A stretch of DNA of 21,419 bases. Origin: CAZWDL01 sp964632995 (GTDB lineage: Bacteria; Bacteroidota; Bacteroidia; Chitinophagales; Saprospiraceae). The translations under genes were made by a program, and so were the position numbers. Below the pieces are notes generated by a model. That model ran no database searches and was not told where the DNA came from. It saw only the letters and a list, made by a program, of their open reading frames with translations. The stretch lies in contig CAZWDL010000124.1 in the NCBI GenBank assembly GCA_964632995.1, positions 1 to 21,419 on the forward strand, given 5' to 3'. This document shows, in pieces, positions 1 through 11,079 of this stretch (positions are counted from its first letter, which is position 1; each line of letters begins with the position of its first letter).

Positions 1-540
1 GGAAAAAGCTCCTCACCGCCCCGCCGCAGCACGGCCATGCGCACGCCATAGCGCGAAGGATGCGGCGCCACCCTCTTTCATGTGCCCGGGGCGCCGGTGC
101 GCGGCGCGTGCACAGCCTTGCGCTGCGATGCTGCATGCATGTCGCCTCCCCCTTGGATGCGGGTGCGCAGCCGGTGCATCGCACGGAAAGCATGCCGCTC
201 CTTCCCCAGATGTAAGCCCGGGATGCGGATGCCGGGCCGGTGCATCGCATCAGGGCAGGCGGCTTCACATGCTATATCATTGCTCCTTCCCCTGCTGCCG
301 GGCAAGTGCCATACGTACTGCATTCCCGGGAATGCACCCTCTCCTGCCCTACTCCACCCCGGCGGATGCGGATGCATCGCATCCCCGCCACGGGCGCATG
401 GATCACCAAAAACTATGCGCGCCGGCCGGCGCGGCGCCTGCTCTCTCAGATTCACCGGCGCCGGCGGCAACGCATAGCCCATAATCCCATGAAAAGAGGT
501 GCGCTATTCATCCCCGCGCAGTTTTGAGAAAGGATTCCAG
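1..540. other. GC-rich repetitive stretch, no supported gene
   Basis: This stretch is much richer in G+C than the AT-rich DNA that follows. Open frames of similar length run through it on both strands and in overlapping frames, which is what GC-rich repetitive DNA gives by chance. Their translations are rich in H, R, P and A and show no domain. At the extreme left a minus-strand frame (about 1-62) reads RYGVRMAVLRRGGEELF and runs off the window. It could be the start of a real gene or part of a lineage-specific repeat; I cannot decide from this sequence. Confidence 0.4.
155..382. repeat. Imperfect direct repeats of about 30 bp
   Basis: Two 30-base copies start at 155 and 221, both opening with GGATGCGG and ending with CCGGTGCATCGCA. 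They match at about 25 of 30 positions. A shortened third copy at 364-382 has the same two ends with the middle missing. A perfect 18-bp palindrome, TGCATTCCCGGGAATGCA, lies between them at 319-336. The function is unknown; an interspersed genomic repeat is the simplest reading. Confidence 0.5.
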
Positions 541-1030
541 TCAAATCAAATCGAATTGCAGAGACTCACAACTCTTCCGGTCGAAGGGGAATCGAAGCGG
601 AATCGAAGGAGGTACGGGCCTCTGCTATAAATTTCGGTTGTAACGCGCGAATGGTGAGGAAAATAAAATGACTGGCTTTGCCATTTGCTGAACCGTAGAT
701 TTTCAACGGTGATTCCAAGATACGGAAAAAGAATAATTGATGCCAGGGCGTTTGAGAATTCGGGGGATATGGGGATGAATGCTGACTGATGACTGATTAG
801 TATACGCAAAAAGAGCATTTGAACTTAGAGAATTTAACTACTCACCTTCATCAACATTAATTCTTTGGCATAAGGAGGATTAAAGGATTAGAGCTATTGA
901 AAACATTTTTCTCGATTTTTTTGAAGGGTCTGGGTATACCATTTAAAGCTTTAATCAATGGGCGATTCGAAAATTCAGTTTAATAAACCACTTATCAACT
1001 GACTTTTCGTAAGCAAGGGTCAAGATTTAA
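541..1030. other. AT-rich intergenic region
   Basis: This is the tail of the island downstream of the TPR gene. I see no supported gene: a minus-strand frame at 546-818 has no recognisable domain and no neighbour in translational coupling. I also found no convincing hairpin with a U-tract to end the minus-strand transcript. Short direct repeats are present near 590 (GGAATCGAAG twice) and 780 (TGACTGA twice). Confidence 0.45.
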
Positions 1031-3892
1031 TTATTTATAGTATTGTTTGTAATATTGAATTACCTTCTTGGAAAATGGAACATTTGAATATTTTTCAGCT
1101 ATCGACTTTGCTTCCATTAAAGCTTTATTAGCGATAGTTTGTTTTCCCTGATCAATAAGGATAAAGGCTTTAATTGTTAAGGTCCGGGCTATTTCAAGAT
1201 CAAAAGCTTGGGGAAATCTGGCCGCTAACTTTTGGAAAATAGGCAGACTATGATCCAAATAAATCAATGCTTCCTCTAACTTTCCCATATTAAGAAACAT
1301 CAAAGCCAAATTATTCTGTGTCTTCGCCAACCCCGGCTCGAAACGCTCGGGGTTTTCCGAAGCTAGGCGCTGATAGATTTCGAGGGCTTCCTGATAAGCC
1401 GCCTCCGCCAACTTATAGGCATTTAGGTGCGCATACATCAAGCCAAGGTTGTTCTGTGTCTTCGCCAACTCCGGCTCGAAACGCTCGGGGTTTTCCGAAG
1501 CTAGGCGCTGATAGATTTCAAGGACTTCTCGAAAGACCTCCGCCGCCGACTCGTTAGAATTGAGGTGCGCATAGATCATGCCAAGGTTGTTCTGGGTATT
1601 CGCCAACTCCGGCTCGAAACGCTCAGGATTTTCCTGGGCTAGACGCTGATAAATTTCGTACGCTTCCTGAAAAACTTCCTCAGCTATCTTGAAGGCATTA
1701 AGTTGCATATACATCAAGCCCATGCTATTTTGGATCATCGCTAACTCCGGCTCGAAACGCTCGGGATTTTCCTGGGCCAGACGCTTTCTGATTTCGAAAG
1801 CTCCTTGGTAGGCCACCTTGGCCTTATTGTATAAATTAAGGTCGGTATACATATTTCCCAAATTGTTAAGAGTAGTAGCCACCTCCGGTTCGAAAGGCTC
1901 GGGATTTTCCTGGGCTAGGCGCTGATAGATTTCGAGGGCTTCCTCGTAGGCCGCTTCGGCCTTCTTGTAAAAACTCAGGTCCGCATACATGGCCGCAAGG
2001 TTGTTAAGAGTAGTAGCCAATTCAGGCTCGAAACGCTCAGGGTTTTCTTGGGCTAGGCGCTTTCTGATTTCGAAAGCTTCTTGATAAGCTGCTTCGGCCT
2101 TCTTGTGAAAACTCAGATCCGCATACATGGCTCCAAGGTTGTTAAAAGTAGTAGCCACTTCAGACTCGAAACGCTCGGGATTTTCCTGAGCTAGACGCTT
2201 TCTGATTTCGAGAGCTTCCTGGAATGCCGCCTTGGCTGAATCAAAATCATTCAGGTCTGTGTATATTTTACCAAGGTTGTTAAGAGTAGTAGCCAATTCA
2301 GGCTCGAAACGCTCGGGATTTTCCTGGGCTAGGCGCTTTCTGATTTCGAGAGCTTCCCAATAAGCCGCCTTGGCCGACTCGTAAGCATGGAACTTATGAA
2401 ACATGGCGCCAAGGTTGTTTTGGATTCCTGCCACATAATACTCGTAGCGCTCAGAGTTATTCTGGGCAAGACGTTGAAAAGCTTTAAGGGCTACCTTATA
2501 AGCCGCCTTGACCGACTCATAGGCATTTAGATCCACAAGTATTAAGCCCAAATTGTTCTGGATCATCGCCACTATAGGCTCGAAACGCACGGGGTTTTCC
2601 AAAGCTAAGCGTTGGTAGATTGCGGAGGCCTTTTGATAAGCCACCTTGGCTGACTTATAAGCATTCAGGTCTGCATACATGGTGCCTAGATTGTTTTGAA
2701 TTCCCGCCACGTTATGCTCGTAGCGCTCGGAGTTTACCTGAGCTAGGCGCTGATAGATTTCGAGGGCTTCCCTATATACCGCCTTGGCCTGCTCGTATTG
2801 GTTATTATTTTTTAATTCAACACCTAGATTATTAAGTATATTGGCCTTTTGACTTTCTGTTTGAGTATGACGCAATGCCTCTTGGTAAAATTTTATCGCT
2901 TTTTGTTCTTTGAGCTCTCCATAAAAGAAAGCTAGTTCCCAAAGGTTATCGACATTTATACTATCTAGTTCCACTGCCGCCAAATAATTCTTCTCCGCTA
3001 GTTTGAAATCAAATTCGAGTTTTGCCAACCGAGCAGCCAATAGAAAATTTTTAATCTCTTTTTCTTTGCCTTCCTTAAGTTCTTGTTTCTCTTTTATTAG
3101 ACGCTCTTTTAGGTGAGCTACCGCTTCTTCGAGAGCTTCAATTTTAGCCTCTTCTTTGATGATTTCCTGTTCTTTTTTACGGAGTTGTGCTAAATTCACC
3201 TGCCGCTCTTTGCTATCCAAGACCTGTCGAGCCTCACCGATTTGCCCCTCCTTAAACAGCACAAAGGCTTGTTGGTAAATAGCATCCGCCTGAGCCAGGT
3301 CTATACGGGAAAAATCTTCGGCTAACTGCCAGGCATTGTCTAATTGATTTTGATAATATTGGTAGAGTTCATCTTTTTCTTGGCGAAGGGCAGCTAGTTG
3401 CCCCTCTAGTTGGCTGATATCTCCCTCCGCTTGGGCTATCTTTGTTTCCAATTGTCCCACCTGCTGACTCAGCTGAGCTCGTTTAAGCTCGTAGCTTTCG
3501 GTCAGGTAATCGGTAGAAATTTCGTAGTATTTCACCGCGTTTTGGTCGCGTTCCCCTTTTTTACAGACCACCAACCGGACTTCCTTTTCTTCTTCACTCT
3601 CGGGCAGTATGATTTCCAGTTCCCGGGGATGATTAACCAAATCGTATTTCCGTGCAGCTATATCCAAAATCACTCGCTCTCCTGGCTTTTTATTGGGAAA
3701 CGCCAACTTGAAAACCCCTTCTTTATTGGAGGTAGCTTTAGTTATGGCCGGTGAGGCTCCTCTGGCCGTAACCTGTATGGCCTGCATCCGCTCCCCGGTG
3801 TTCTGATAGGTAATTACGCCTCGCAAGGAGACTTGACCGAGGGCTAAATGCACCATTGAGAATGCTATGCAAAAGAAAATGATCTGCCGCAT
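1031..3892 (-). CDS. Exported TPR-array protein with N-terminal CarboxypepD_reg-like domain and coiled coil
   Basis: This is a 953-aa protein if read from the ATG at 3892. A TTG-started extension to 3928 would overlap the upstream gene and bury the signal peptide, so I prefer the ATG. Residues 1-19 form a signal peptide (MRQIIFFCIAFSMVHLALG) with likely cleavage before Q20. Residues 20-110 resemble a carboxypeptidase-regulatory-like beta sandwich. Residues 140-280 are a charged, probably coiled-coil segment. From about 290 onward the protein is TPR: some divergent units, then eleven 46-aa repeats at 384-889 with core NNLGxMYxxLNxYxxAxxAYQEALEI and linker AQENPERFEP, and one degenerate unit. 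The gene starts 14 bp after the EAD11 membrane gene and shares its beta-domain type, so the two are probably co-transcribed partners. The likely location is the periplasm or cell surface, and the likely role is protein binding or sensing. No catalytic domain is visible. The domain calls are firm; the function is inferred. Confidence 0.85.
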   Translation of the reverse strand: MRQIIFFCIAFSMVHLALGQVSLRGVITYQNTGERMQAIQVTARGASPAITKATSNKEGVFKLAFPNKKPGERVILDIAARKYDLVNHPRELEIILPESEEEKEVRLVVCKKGERDQNAVKYYEISTDYLTESYELKRAQLSQQVGQLETKIAQAEGDISQLEGQLAALRQEKDELYQYYQNQLDNAWQLAEDFSRIDLAQADAIYQQAFVLFKEGQIGEARQVLDSKERQVNLAQLRKKEQEIIKEEAKIEALEEAVAHLKERLIKEKQELKEGKEKEIKNFLLAARLAKLEFDFKLAEKNYLAAVELDSINVDNLWELAFFYGELKEQKAIKFYQEALRHTQTESQKANILNNLGVELKNNNQYEQAKAVYREALEIYQRLAQVNSERYEHNVAGIQNNLGTMYADLNAYKSAKVAYQKASAIYQRLALENPVRFEPIVAMIQNNLGLILVDLNAYESVKAAYKVALKAFQRLAQNNSERYEYYVAGIQNNLGAMFHKFHAYESAKAAYWEALEIRKRLAQENPERFEPELATTLNNLGKIYTDLNDFDSAKAAFQEALEIRKRLAQENPERFESEVATTFNNLGAMYADLSFHKKAEAAYQEAFEIRKRLAQENPERFEPELATTLNNLAAMYADLSFYKKAEAAYEEALEIYQRLAQENPEPFEPEVATTLNNLGNMYTDLNLYNKAKVAYQGAFEIRKRLAQENPERFEPELAMIQNSMGLMYMQLNAFKIAEEVFQEAYEIYQRLAQENPERFEPELANTQNNLGMIYAHLNSNESAAEVFREVLEIYQRLASENPERFEPELAKTQNNLGLMYAHLNAYKLAEAAYQEALEIYQRLASENPERFEPGLAKTQNNLALMFLNMGKLEEALIYLDHSLPIFQKLAARFPQAFDLEIARTLTIKAFILIDQGKQTIANKALMEAKSIAEKYSNVPFSKKVIQYYKQYYK
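1226..2743 (-). repeat. Eleven 138-bp tandem repeats inside the TPR gene
   Basis: Matching positions recur at exactly 138 bp; for example, the same CCGGCTCGAAACGCTCGG block sits at 1333 and 1471. Each copy encodes one 46-aa TPR unit, longer than the canonical 34 residues. The most conserved DNA is the linker encoding the ENPERFEP block, and the helix-forming parts vary more. Neighbouring copies are close enough at the DNA level to allow copy-number change by unequal recombination or slippage. A twelfth, degenerate unit extends to about 1088. Confidence 0.9.
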
Positions 3893-3905
3893 GAGAAATA
3901 GGGTT

Positions 3906-4844
3906 TTATTGGGACAGTAAAATTTCAATAGGAGATTCGGGACTTGGTGTCACGTAGTTTTCCCACGTTATTCTACCTTTGCTGACTATTGATAGGATGT
4001 ATTCTTCTTGCTCTTGCTCTGGGGGAACCTTTATCAGGAAGCGTCCATTTTGATCAGTAGTGTCTTCCAATGCTGTACCTTTTACCATAACTACAATCCC
4101 CGAAAGTAACCGGCCACCCTGGCTTTGCACCGTACCGGCAAGAGTACAAAATTGGCAACTGGATTTCACTTCGAGATAAATGGGCTCCCCATCATAGACA
4201 TAAATAGTATCCGGCCTGGAAACCTCGTATCCCTCCGCTTTCAGAGACAGGCCAATCTCCTTGCCCAAAAACCGGCTGCCGATCTCGCCGAAGTTGGTGC
4301 GTCCGTCCTCGCCGATCCGGCGGGTGTCCCTTCGATTGCCGAAATCGGCGATCAACATGCCTTCGTCGTCCAGCACAATGTCTTGTTGACTTTTAGGGCC
4401 ATGAACATAGACGGTAAGCTGCAGCGCTTTCTCTGGCCAGATCATCCCGAAAAGTGACTTCAGGTCAAAGCCGGTAATACCTACTATGCCTGCCAAGATA
4501 CCGATAATGACAATTGTCCCGGCCATCCACTGCCACCAAGGCTTGCTCCTGGCCTTGAAAGAATCGGGCAAAATATCCTCCTTCGGTTTCAATGAGAGCT
4601 CATCCGGCAATTGACTTATAAGGTGAAGTAGTGCCTGGGTGATCCTGGCAAGATATGCTTGTTGTCCTTCGGTACTTGAAGTCCCTTGTCGCTTACCTTT
4701 AGAATATTCCTCATACCTGGCATATTGAAGAAGAACCTCTTCTCGCAAATCTTCGTAACCTTGTCGTTCGGAAAGAACTAGTAATTGCCGTAAAACCTGT
4801 TCTGTTTTACCTTGAGCAATGAGTTGTTCTAATTCTTTTTTCAA
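3906..4844 (-). CDS. EAD11-like domain, one TM segment, two beta domains (signalling protein)
   Basis: This is a 312-aa protein. Residues 1-80 look like effector-associated domain 11: they open with ELEQLIAQGKTEQ, continue through LREEVLLQYARYEEYSKGKRQG, and end in a helix ARITQALLHLISQLP. EADs are adaptor modules that recruit effectors in bacterial NTP-dependent conflict systems. A TM helix covers about 104-126. A beta-rich domain follows at 139-230, then a CarboxypepD_reg-like domain at 233-312. The expected topology is EAD in the cytoplasm and beta domains in the periplasm. The start is odd. The frame opens with TTG at 4844, but an ATG lies 4 bases upstream in another frame, separated by a run of six A. 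With five A the protein would start MIEKELEQLIAQ. The exported TPR gene follows after 14 bp. The EAD11 assignment is pattern recognition and needs a profile search. Confidence 0.75.
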   Translation of the reverse strand: MKKELEQLIAQGKTEQVLRQLLVLSERQGYEDLREEVLLQYARYEEYSKGKRQGTSSTEGQQAYLARITQALLHLISQLPDELSLKPKEDILPDSFKARSKPWWQWMAGTIVIIGILAGIVGITGFDLKSLFGMIWPEKALQLTVYVHGPKSQQDIVLDDEGMLIADFGNRRDTRRIGEDGRTNFGEIGSRFLGKEIGLSLKAEGYEVSRPDTIYVYDGEPIYLEVKSSCQFCTLAGTVQSQGGRLLSGIVVMVKGTALEDTTDQNGRFLIKVPPEQEQEEYILSIVSKGRITWENYVTPSPESPIEILLSQ

Positions 4845-4883
4845 TCATCTTGGGGTTTTGATGGTTATAATAAAGATAAAGTA

Positions 4884-4903
4884 TTTTCATATGAAAAAGT
4901 CAA
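4884..4903 (-). promoter_or_regulatory. Possible promoter/operator ahead of the EAD11-TM gene
   Basis: The 112-bp gap upstream of the EAD11-TM gene holds a perfect 14-bp palindrome, TTTTCATATGAAAA (4884-4897). It is flanked on the minus strand by TTGAC (4899-4903) and, downstream, by AT-rich TACTTTATCTTTATTATAA. The layout suggests a promoter with an operator between its two boxes, but the boxes match the Bacteroidota consensus only partly. The gene may also be reached by readthrough from the genes upstream. Confidence 0.25.
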
Positions 4904-4956
4904 GGTTTTGTGCATTTGCATTGTCTTTATTTTCAACCTAAAAATTTAACTGTCTC

Positions 4957-5781
4957 TCATTCCAAAATTTTAAGAATGCTCATCTTTAGCTTGGTCACCT
5001 CCACACGGAAGTCATTTTCTGAGATTAGGTTTTGCCTTTCCTTCTTTTGAAGAGATGACAAATGGGACCTTTTCAGCATTAAAAACTCCCATCCTTCTGG
5101 GTTGTCAGATTCTTGAAAAAACTCTTCCAATTGGTCTAGTAGCTCATCTATGTCGTCGTCCTTAAAGAGCTGAATAAGCTTTTTTTTCAGCCCTTTAGGA
5201 ACTTGAATTCTATGTTTTATACTTTCTCCCTCTTGAATGTAGCTTTCGCCCTTGTTCGTCAAAACGACATCCGAATAGTTCTTACCATCTTTAGTGCGAA
5301 TTAGATTTCCTACTTTAATAAATTCTCGGTCCTCGAGAAATTCGATTACTCTTTCAAATTCCGCATTGTCCCCAAAAGTGATTGGATAATCCATGTATGG
5401 ATCAAAAGAAAACTTTTCGTAATTTAACCCTCCTTTTGAGGCCATGAAGTTCAATAGGTGTTCCCACTTTTCTTTGAAAGTTTTAGGAATGGTTAGCTTA
5501 AAATACTCTTTTAACTCTTCAAGGTCCATAGATAGGTTCTTAGTCCAGACCATAACTGGCTCACGTTGTGATTCGTAAAGATTTCTACATATACCAGAGA
5601 TTAAATGCTTCCTTTCTTCAGTTGTTCCACCTTCATAGATCGTGCCATAAGCTTCCCATGAAATTTTCACTTCTCCCACAGTCGGATGATAATAGTGGTA
5701 AAATGACTCTCCAGTGAAAGGTTTTACATTTTTAGCATTGAGAGTATCACCAGTGAAGCAGTCTTTTTTGATTTGATTCAT
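4957..5781 (-). CDS. Soluble protein with winged-helix-like middle and C-terminal EAD11-like domain
   Basis: This is a 274-aa protein with no signal peptide or TM helix, so probably cytoplasmic. The N-terminal part (about 8-75) has FTGESFYHYYHPTVGEVKIS and a GICRNLYES helix; I do not recognise a named family. Residues about 100-182 look like a winged-helix fold: helices, then DYPITFGDNAEFERVIEFLE, a short strand pair and VVLTNKGESYIQ. Residues 197-274 resemble an EAD11: LIQLFKDDDIDELLDQLEEF, then MLKRSHLSSLQKKERQNLIS and a final helix. The next gene begins with an EAD11-like domain, so homotypic EAD pairing between the two products is an attractive inference. It lies 52 bp downstream of the nuclease-like gene and 112 bp upstream of the EAD11-TM gene. 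No enzymatic motif is visible. Confidence 0.7.
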   Translation of the reverse strand: MNQIKKDCFTGDTLNAKNVKPFTGESFYHYYHPTVGEVKISWEAYGTIYEGGTTEERKHLISGICRNLYESQREPVMVWTKNLSMDLEELKEYFKLTIPKTFKEKWEHLLNFMASKGGLNYEKFSFDPYMDYPITFGDNAEFERVIEFLEDREFIKVGNLIRTKDGKNYSDVVLTNKGESYIQEGESIKHRIQVPKGLKKKLIQLFKDDDIDELLDQLEEFFQESDNPEGWEFLMLKRSHLSSLQKKERQNLISENDFRVEVTKLKMSILKILE

Positions 5782-5833
5782 AAATTTGAATTTCGCTGCC
5801 TAAAGAAACAAAGTAACAAATCTTTTACAGATC

Positions 5834-6883
5834 CTAAAAAGGAAGATCAGCATCTTCTTCATAATTTGTATCATCATGACTTTCCTGCTCTAACAGGAAT
5901 TCGTCAATATCTAATTCATTATTTCGTTTAGGCTTAATTCTTTCTAATTTGGGAATTCCAAGATACTCTTCTCTGTATCCAGACTTTTCCATTTCGATTG
6001 CTTTGTCCCTATCCCAGCCTGGGTCTTTAGCCACATATATTGTCCATTCTAGTAATCCATCTTCCAGCAATTGAATAATACTCTCAAGTGTTTTGATGCA
6101 CCCATCCGGGTCATTGACAACCTGAAATTCACTAAACCTCACAACACACCAATTAATACTGAGAAAGAATTGATCTCGTTTTTCATCCTGTCCTTGGCAG
6201 TGAATAGGAAGGCCTGTCTGTAAATCGTATGGCTCATCAATTTCTATATCTATGTAAATCTGCCTTACATTGTCATAGTAAATGAAATCAGGAAGATATT
6301 TAGGACCAAACTCCCCAGCTGTCACACCTTTTCCCTTTTTAATCCTGTTTCCAAACTCTGCTCGAAGTAAAATAAAAAAGGATTTTTCAGAGACTCCTTC
6401 TTTCACCTCATTTGTATCAGACAACTCAACACCCTTTTCTTTATACAGCTTTTTTAAAGTTAAAACTCTTGCCATTTCTTCCTCTTCTTCTTTCCAGTAT
6501 CCAATAATTGTTTTTTTCAAGTTTAACTTTTCCTGATAAAGCTTCTCTTCTGTTTCGTATTGACTCAGCTCATCTAAATACTTTGTCTCAGCTGAGTTTT
6601 TTCTATTTTCATATGCCCTTGACTGGGCAGAATAAGAAAATGCCTTGTAAAGTGATAATACAACTATTCCTACGGCTCCTAAGCTAAAAGTACTTGGTTC
6701 AGCAAAGCCGATAACCCCAATAATCATTATCAGAATCACCGATGTAGAAAGAAAGCTTTTCCGGGTATCCTTGACCTCCTCTTTTGTTGGTTTTATAGGC
6801 CTGGAAGGTAATTGGACCGGATTGATTCTGTAATTCCTTCCAATTAACAGACTTGGGTGAATAAATTTAGGGTAAAAGTCCAT
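5834..6883 (-). CDS. Membrane-anchored PD-(D/E)XK nuclease-like protein
   Basis: This is a 349-aa protein. Residues 45-60 and 65-83 are two closely spaced hydrophobic segments forming a probable TM hairpin. Residues 90-160 are rich in K and E and likely coiled coil. Residues 170-290 carry a restriction-endonuclease-like core: LRAEFG, PDF (D199), then DIEIDEPYD with E214 and D216, RDQFF (R236, D237) and CVVRFSE. This order (acidic residue after P, E-x-D on the next strand, then RD and a terminal RF) resembles Vsr/DUF559-type PD-(D/E)XK folds. The usual lysine is not evident, so activity is uncertain. The last 60 residues are acidic and probably disordered. It starts 51 bp after hsdR, which suggests it belongs to the restriction operon or forms a bridge to the EAD genes. 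Both hydrophobic segments being near the N-terminus suggests a cytoplasmic nuclease domain held at the membrane. Confidence 0.7.
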   Translation of the reverse strand: MDFYPKFIHPSLLIGRNYRINPVQLPSRPIKPTKEEVKDTRKSFLSTSVILIMIIGVIGFAEPSTFSLGAVGIVVLSLYKAFSYSAQSRAYENRKNSAETKYLDELSQYETEEKLYQEKLNLKKTIIGYWKEEEEEMARVLTLKKLYKEKGVELSDTNEVKEGVSEKSFFILLRAEFGNRIKKGKGVTAGEFGPKYLPDFIYYDNVRQIYIDIEIDEPYDLQTGLPIHCQGQDEKRDQFFLSINWCVVRFSEFQVVNDPDGCIKTLESIIQLLEDGLLEWTIYVAKDPGWDRDKAIEMEKSGYREEYLGIPKLERIKPKRNNELDIDEFLLEQESHDDTNYEEDADLPF

Positions 6884-6934
6884 AATCTTTTCTTTATGTT
6901 AAAACAGATGATCTTTCTCAAAATCAAATGTCAT

Positions 6935-10189
<3,255 letters not shown>

Positions 10190-10200
10190 GAGGAGTTGGG

Positions 10201-10818
10201 TTATGACATGGCTTCTTTTTCGACGTCTTTTATTCGAATCTCGCCGCTCATTAGTTTGGGGAGGAGGGTGTCGCGGGTTTTGGTTAAAGTTCTTATCTCT
10301 TTATTATTATTCTTGTATTTAAAAAGGATTGGATCAGAAATTTCTTTGAAAAGCAACAAAACAGGTTTCTTAGGTTTAATGATCTCAATCTGGTTTATAT
10401 CAGACTTACCCAAATGGATTACAATAGTTCCTGACTTGGTTTTTTCATAAAAATGAAGGTGTGGTTTGATTAACTCAAAGATGAAAATATTTGAAACATA
10501 CTCATGCTTTGACCTAAACCTACATACACGTTGGTTCAACAATGCTTTTTCACCTGACCATAAATATGGCTTGAATTCAGCATCCATTCCAGCAAGAACA
10601 TCTCCAGGATGAATGACATACTTTTGGTCAAATTCTTCTGTGGTATAAAATGATCCATCTCCATTCTTCAAATCCCGAATCCGAATTAGAGGAAGCCCTT
10701 TCTTTTCTTCATTAAAAAATTCTGACTTAAAGGGATAGCCGTAGTCAACTTCTAGAAGCTCATAAATATCTGTTACTTTCCACCCCACCGGCACCTCCCC
10801 AAACTCACTCGGCTGCAT
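10201..10818 (-). CDS. hsdS: HsdS C-terminal half (second target-recognition domain)
   Basis: This is a 205-aa ORF that opens with MQPSEFGEVPVGWKV, the typical entry into an HsdS recognition domain, and continues through YPFKSEFF, LPLIRIRDL, HPGDVLAGM and LLNQRVCRF. It ends with the distal conserved helix, TLTKTRDTLLPKLMSGEI. It recognises one half of the bipartite target and binds HsdM. The frame stays open upstream to 11079 and encodes a GIY-YIG-like segment there, but this ATG is the first start codon in the frame. The ORF could be made as a half-subunit that pairs with the first half, as single-TRD HsdS proteins can do. It could also be the cut-off end of an hsdS broken by a frameshift. 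The stop is 11 bp before hsdR. Confidence 0.85.
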   Translation of the reverse strand: MQPSEFGEVPVGWKVTDIYELLEVDYGYPFKSEFFNEEKKGLPLIRIRDLKNGDGSFYTTEEFDQKYVIHPGDVLAGMDAEFKPYLWSGEKALLNQRVCRFRSKHEYVSNIFIFELIKPHLHFYEKTKSGTIVIHLGKSDINQIEIIKPKKPVLLLFKEISDPILFKYKNNNKEIRTLTKTRDTLLPKLMSGEIRIKDVEKEAMS

Positions 10819-11079
10819 GGGCCCTGCCTGCCGCAGCTGGTTAGCGGCGTACTCACGCTTTAACCACTTACGGCCGAAACCAGTTTTCAGCCATTTTTCC
10901 CGTTCGGCAGCTTCCTTTTGGTTATTAAATTCTTCATAGTGAATAACCTTGACCGGAGGGTGCGCCTTAGTCCACTTGGCTCCATTACCTATCTTATGCT
11001 CATGCCACCGCCGGTAAAGATCACTTGTGATACCAATATAAAAGCTATCATTTTCGCACAGTAGAACATATAGGAAATG
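10819..11079 (-). pseudogene. GIY-YIG nuclease-like segment inserted in hsdS (no own start codon)
   Basis: The frame upstream of the second hsdS half reads LYVLLCENDSFYIGITSDL, then RRWHEHKIGNGAKWTKAHPP, VIHYEEFNNQKEAAEREKWL and KTGFGRKWLKREYAANQLRQAG. This has the order expected of a small GIY-YIG domain: YVLLC strand, YIGIT, the RR...H helix, GAK..T, and the helix with a catalytic-type Glu in EAAEREKWLK. The GIY motif appears in variant form (YVL ... YIG). It is fused in frame to the second HsdS half. It has no ATG, and a TAG stop lies at 11080-11082. It is cut off from the upstream hsdS frame by one frameshift in the AAA run near 11076: one extra T on the coding strand would give SIFLYVLLCEND. 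It may be a degraded insert or an assembly artefact. Confidence 0.75.

Noticed and set aside
78..527. Four overlapping frames on both strands near the left edge
   Set aside because: Multiple frames are open at once in GC-rich repetitive DNA, the residues are low-complexity H/R/P/A, and no family is recognisable.
546..818. A 90-aa minus-strand frame
   Set aside because: It has no domain, no coupling to a neighbour, and ordinary AT-rich intergenic texture.
1226..2743. Direct repeats as a possible CRISPR array
   Set aside because: The period is 138 bp with no unique spacers, and the repeats encode TPR units in one open frame.
3893..3928. Upstream TTG start for the exported TPR protein
   Set aside because: It would overlap the end of the EAD11-TM gene and put 12 residues before a clean signal peptide; the internal ATG at 3892 fits better.
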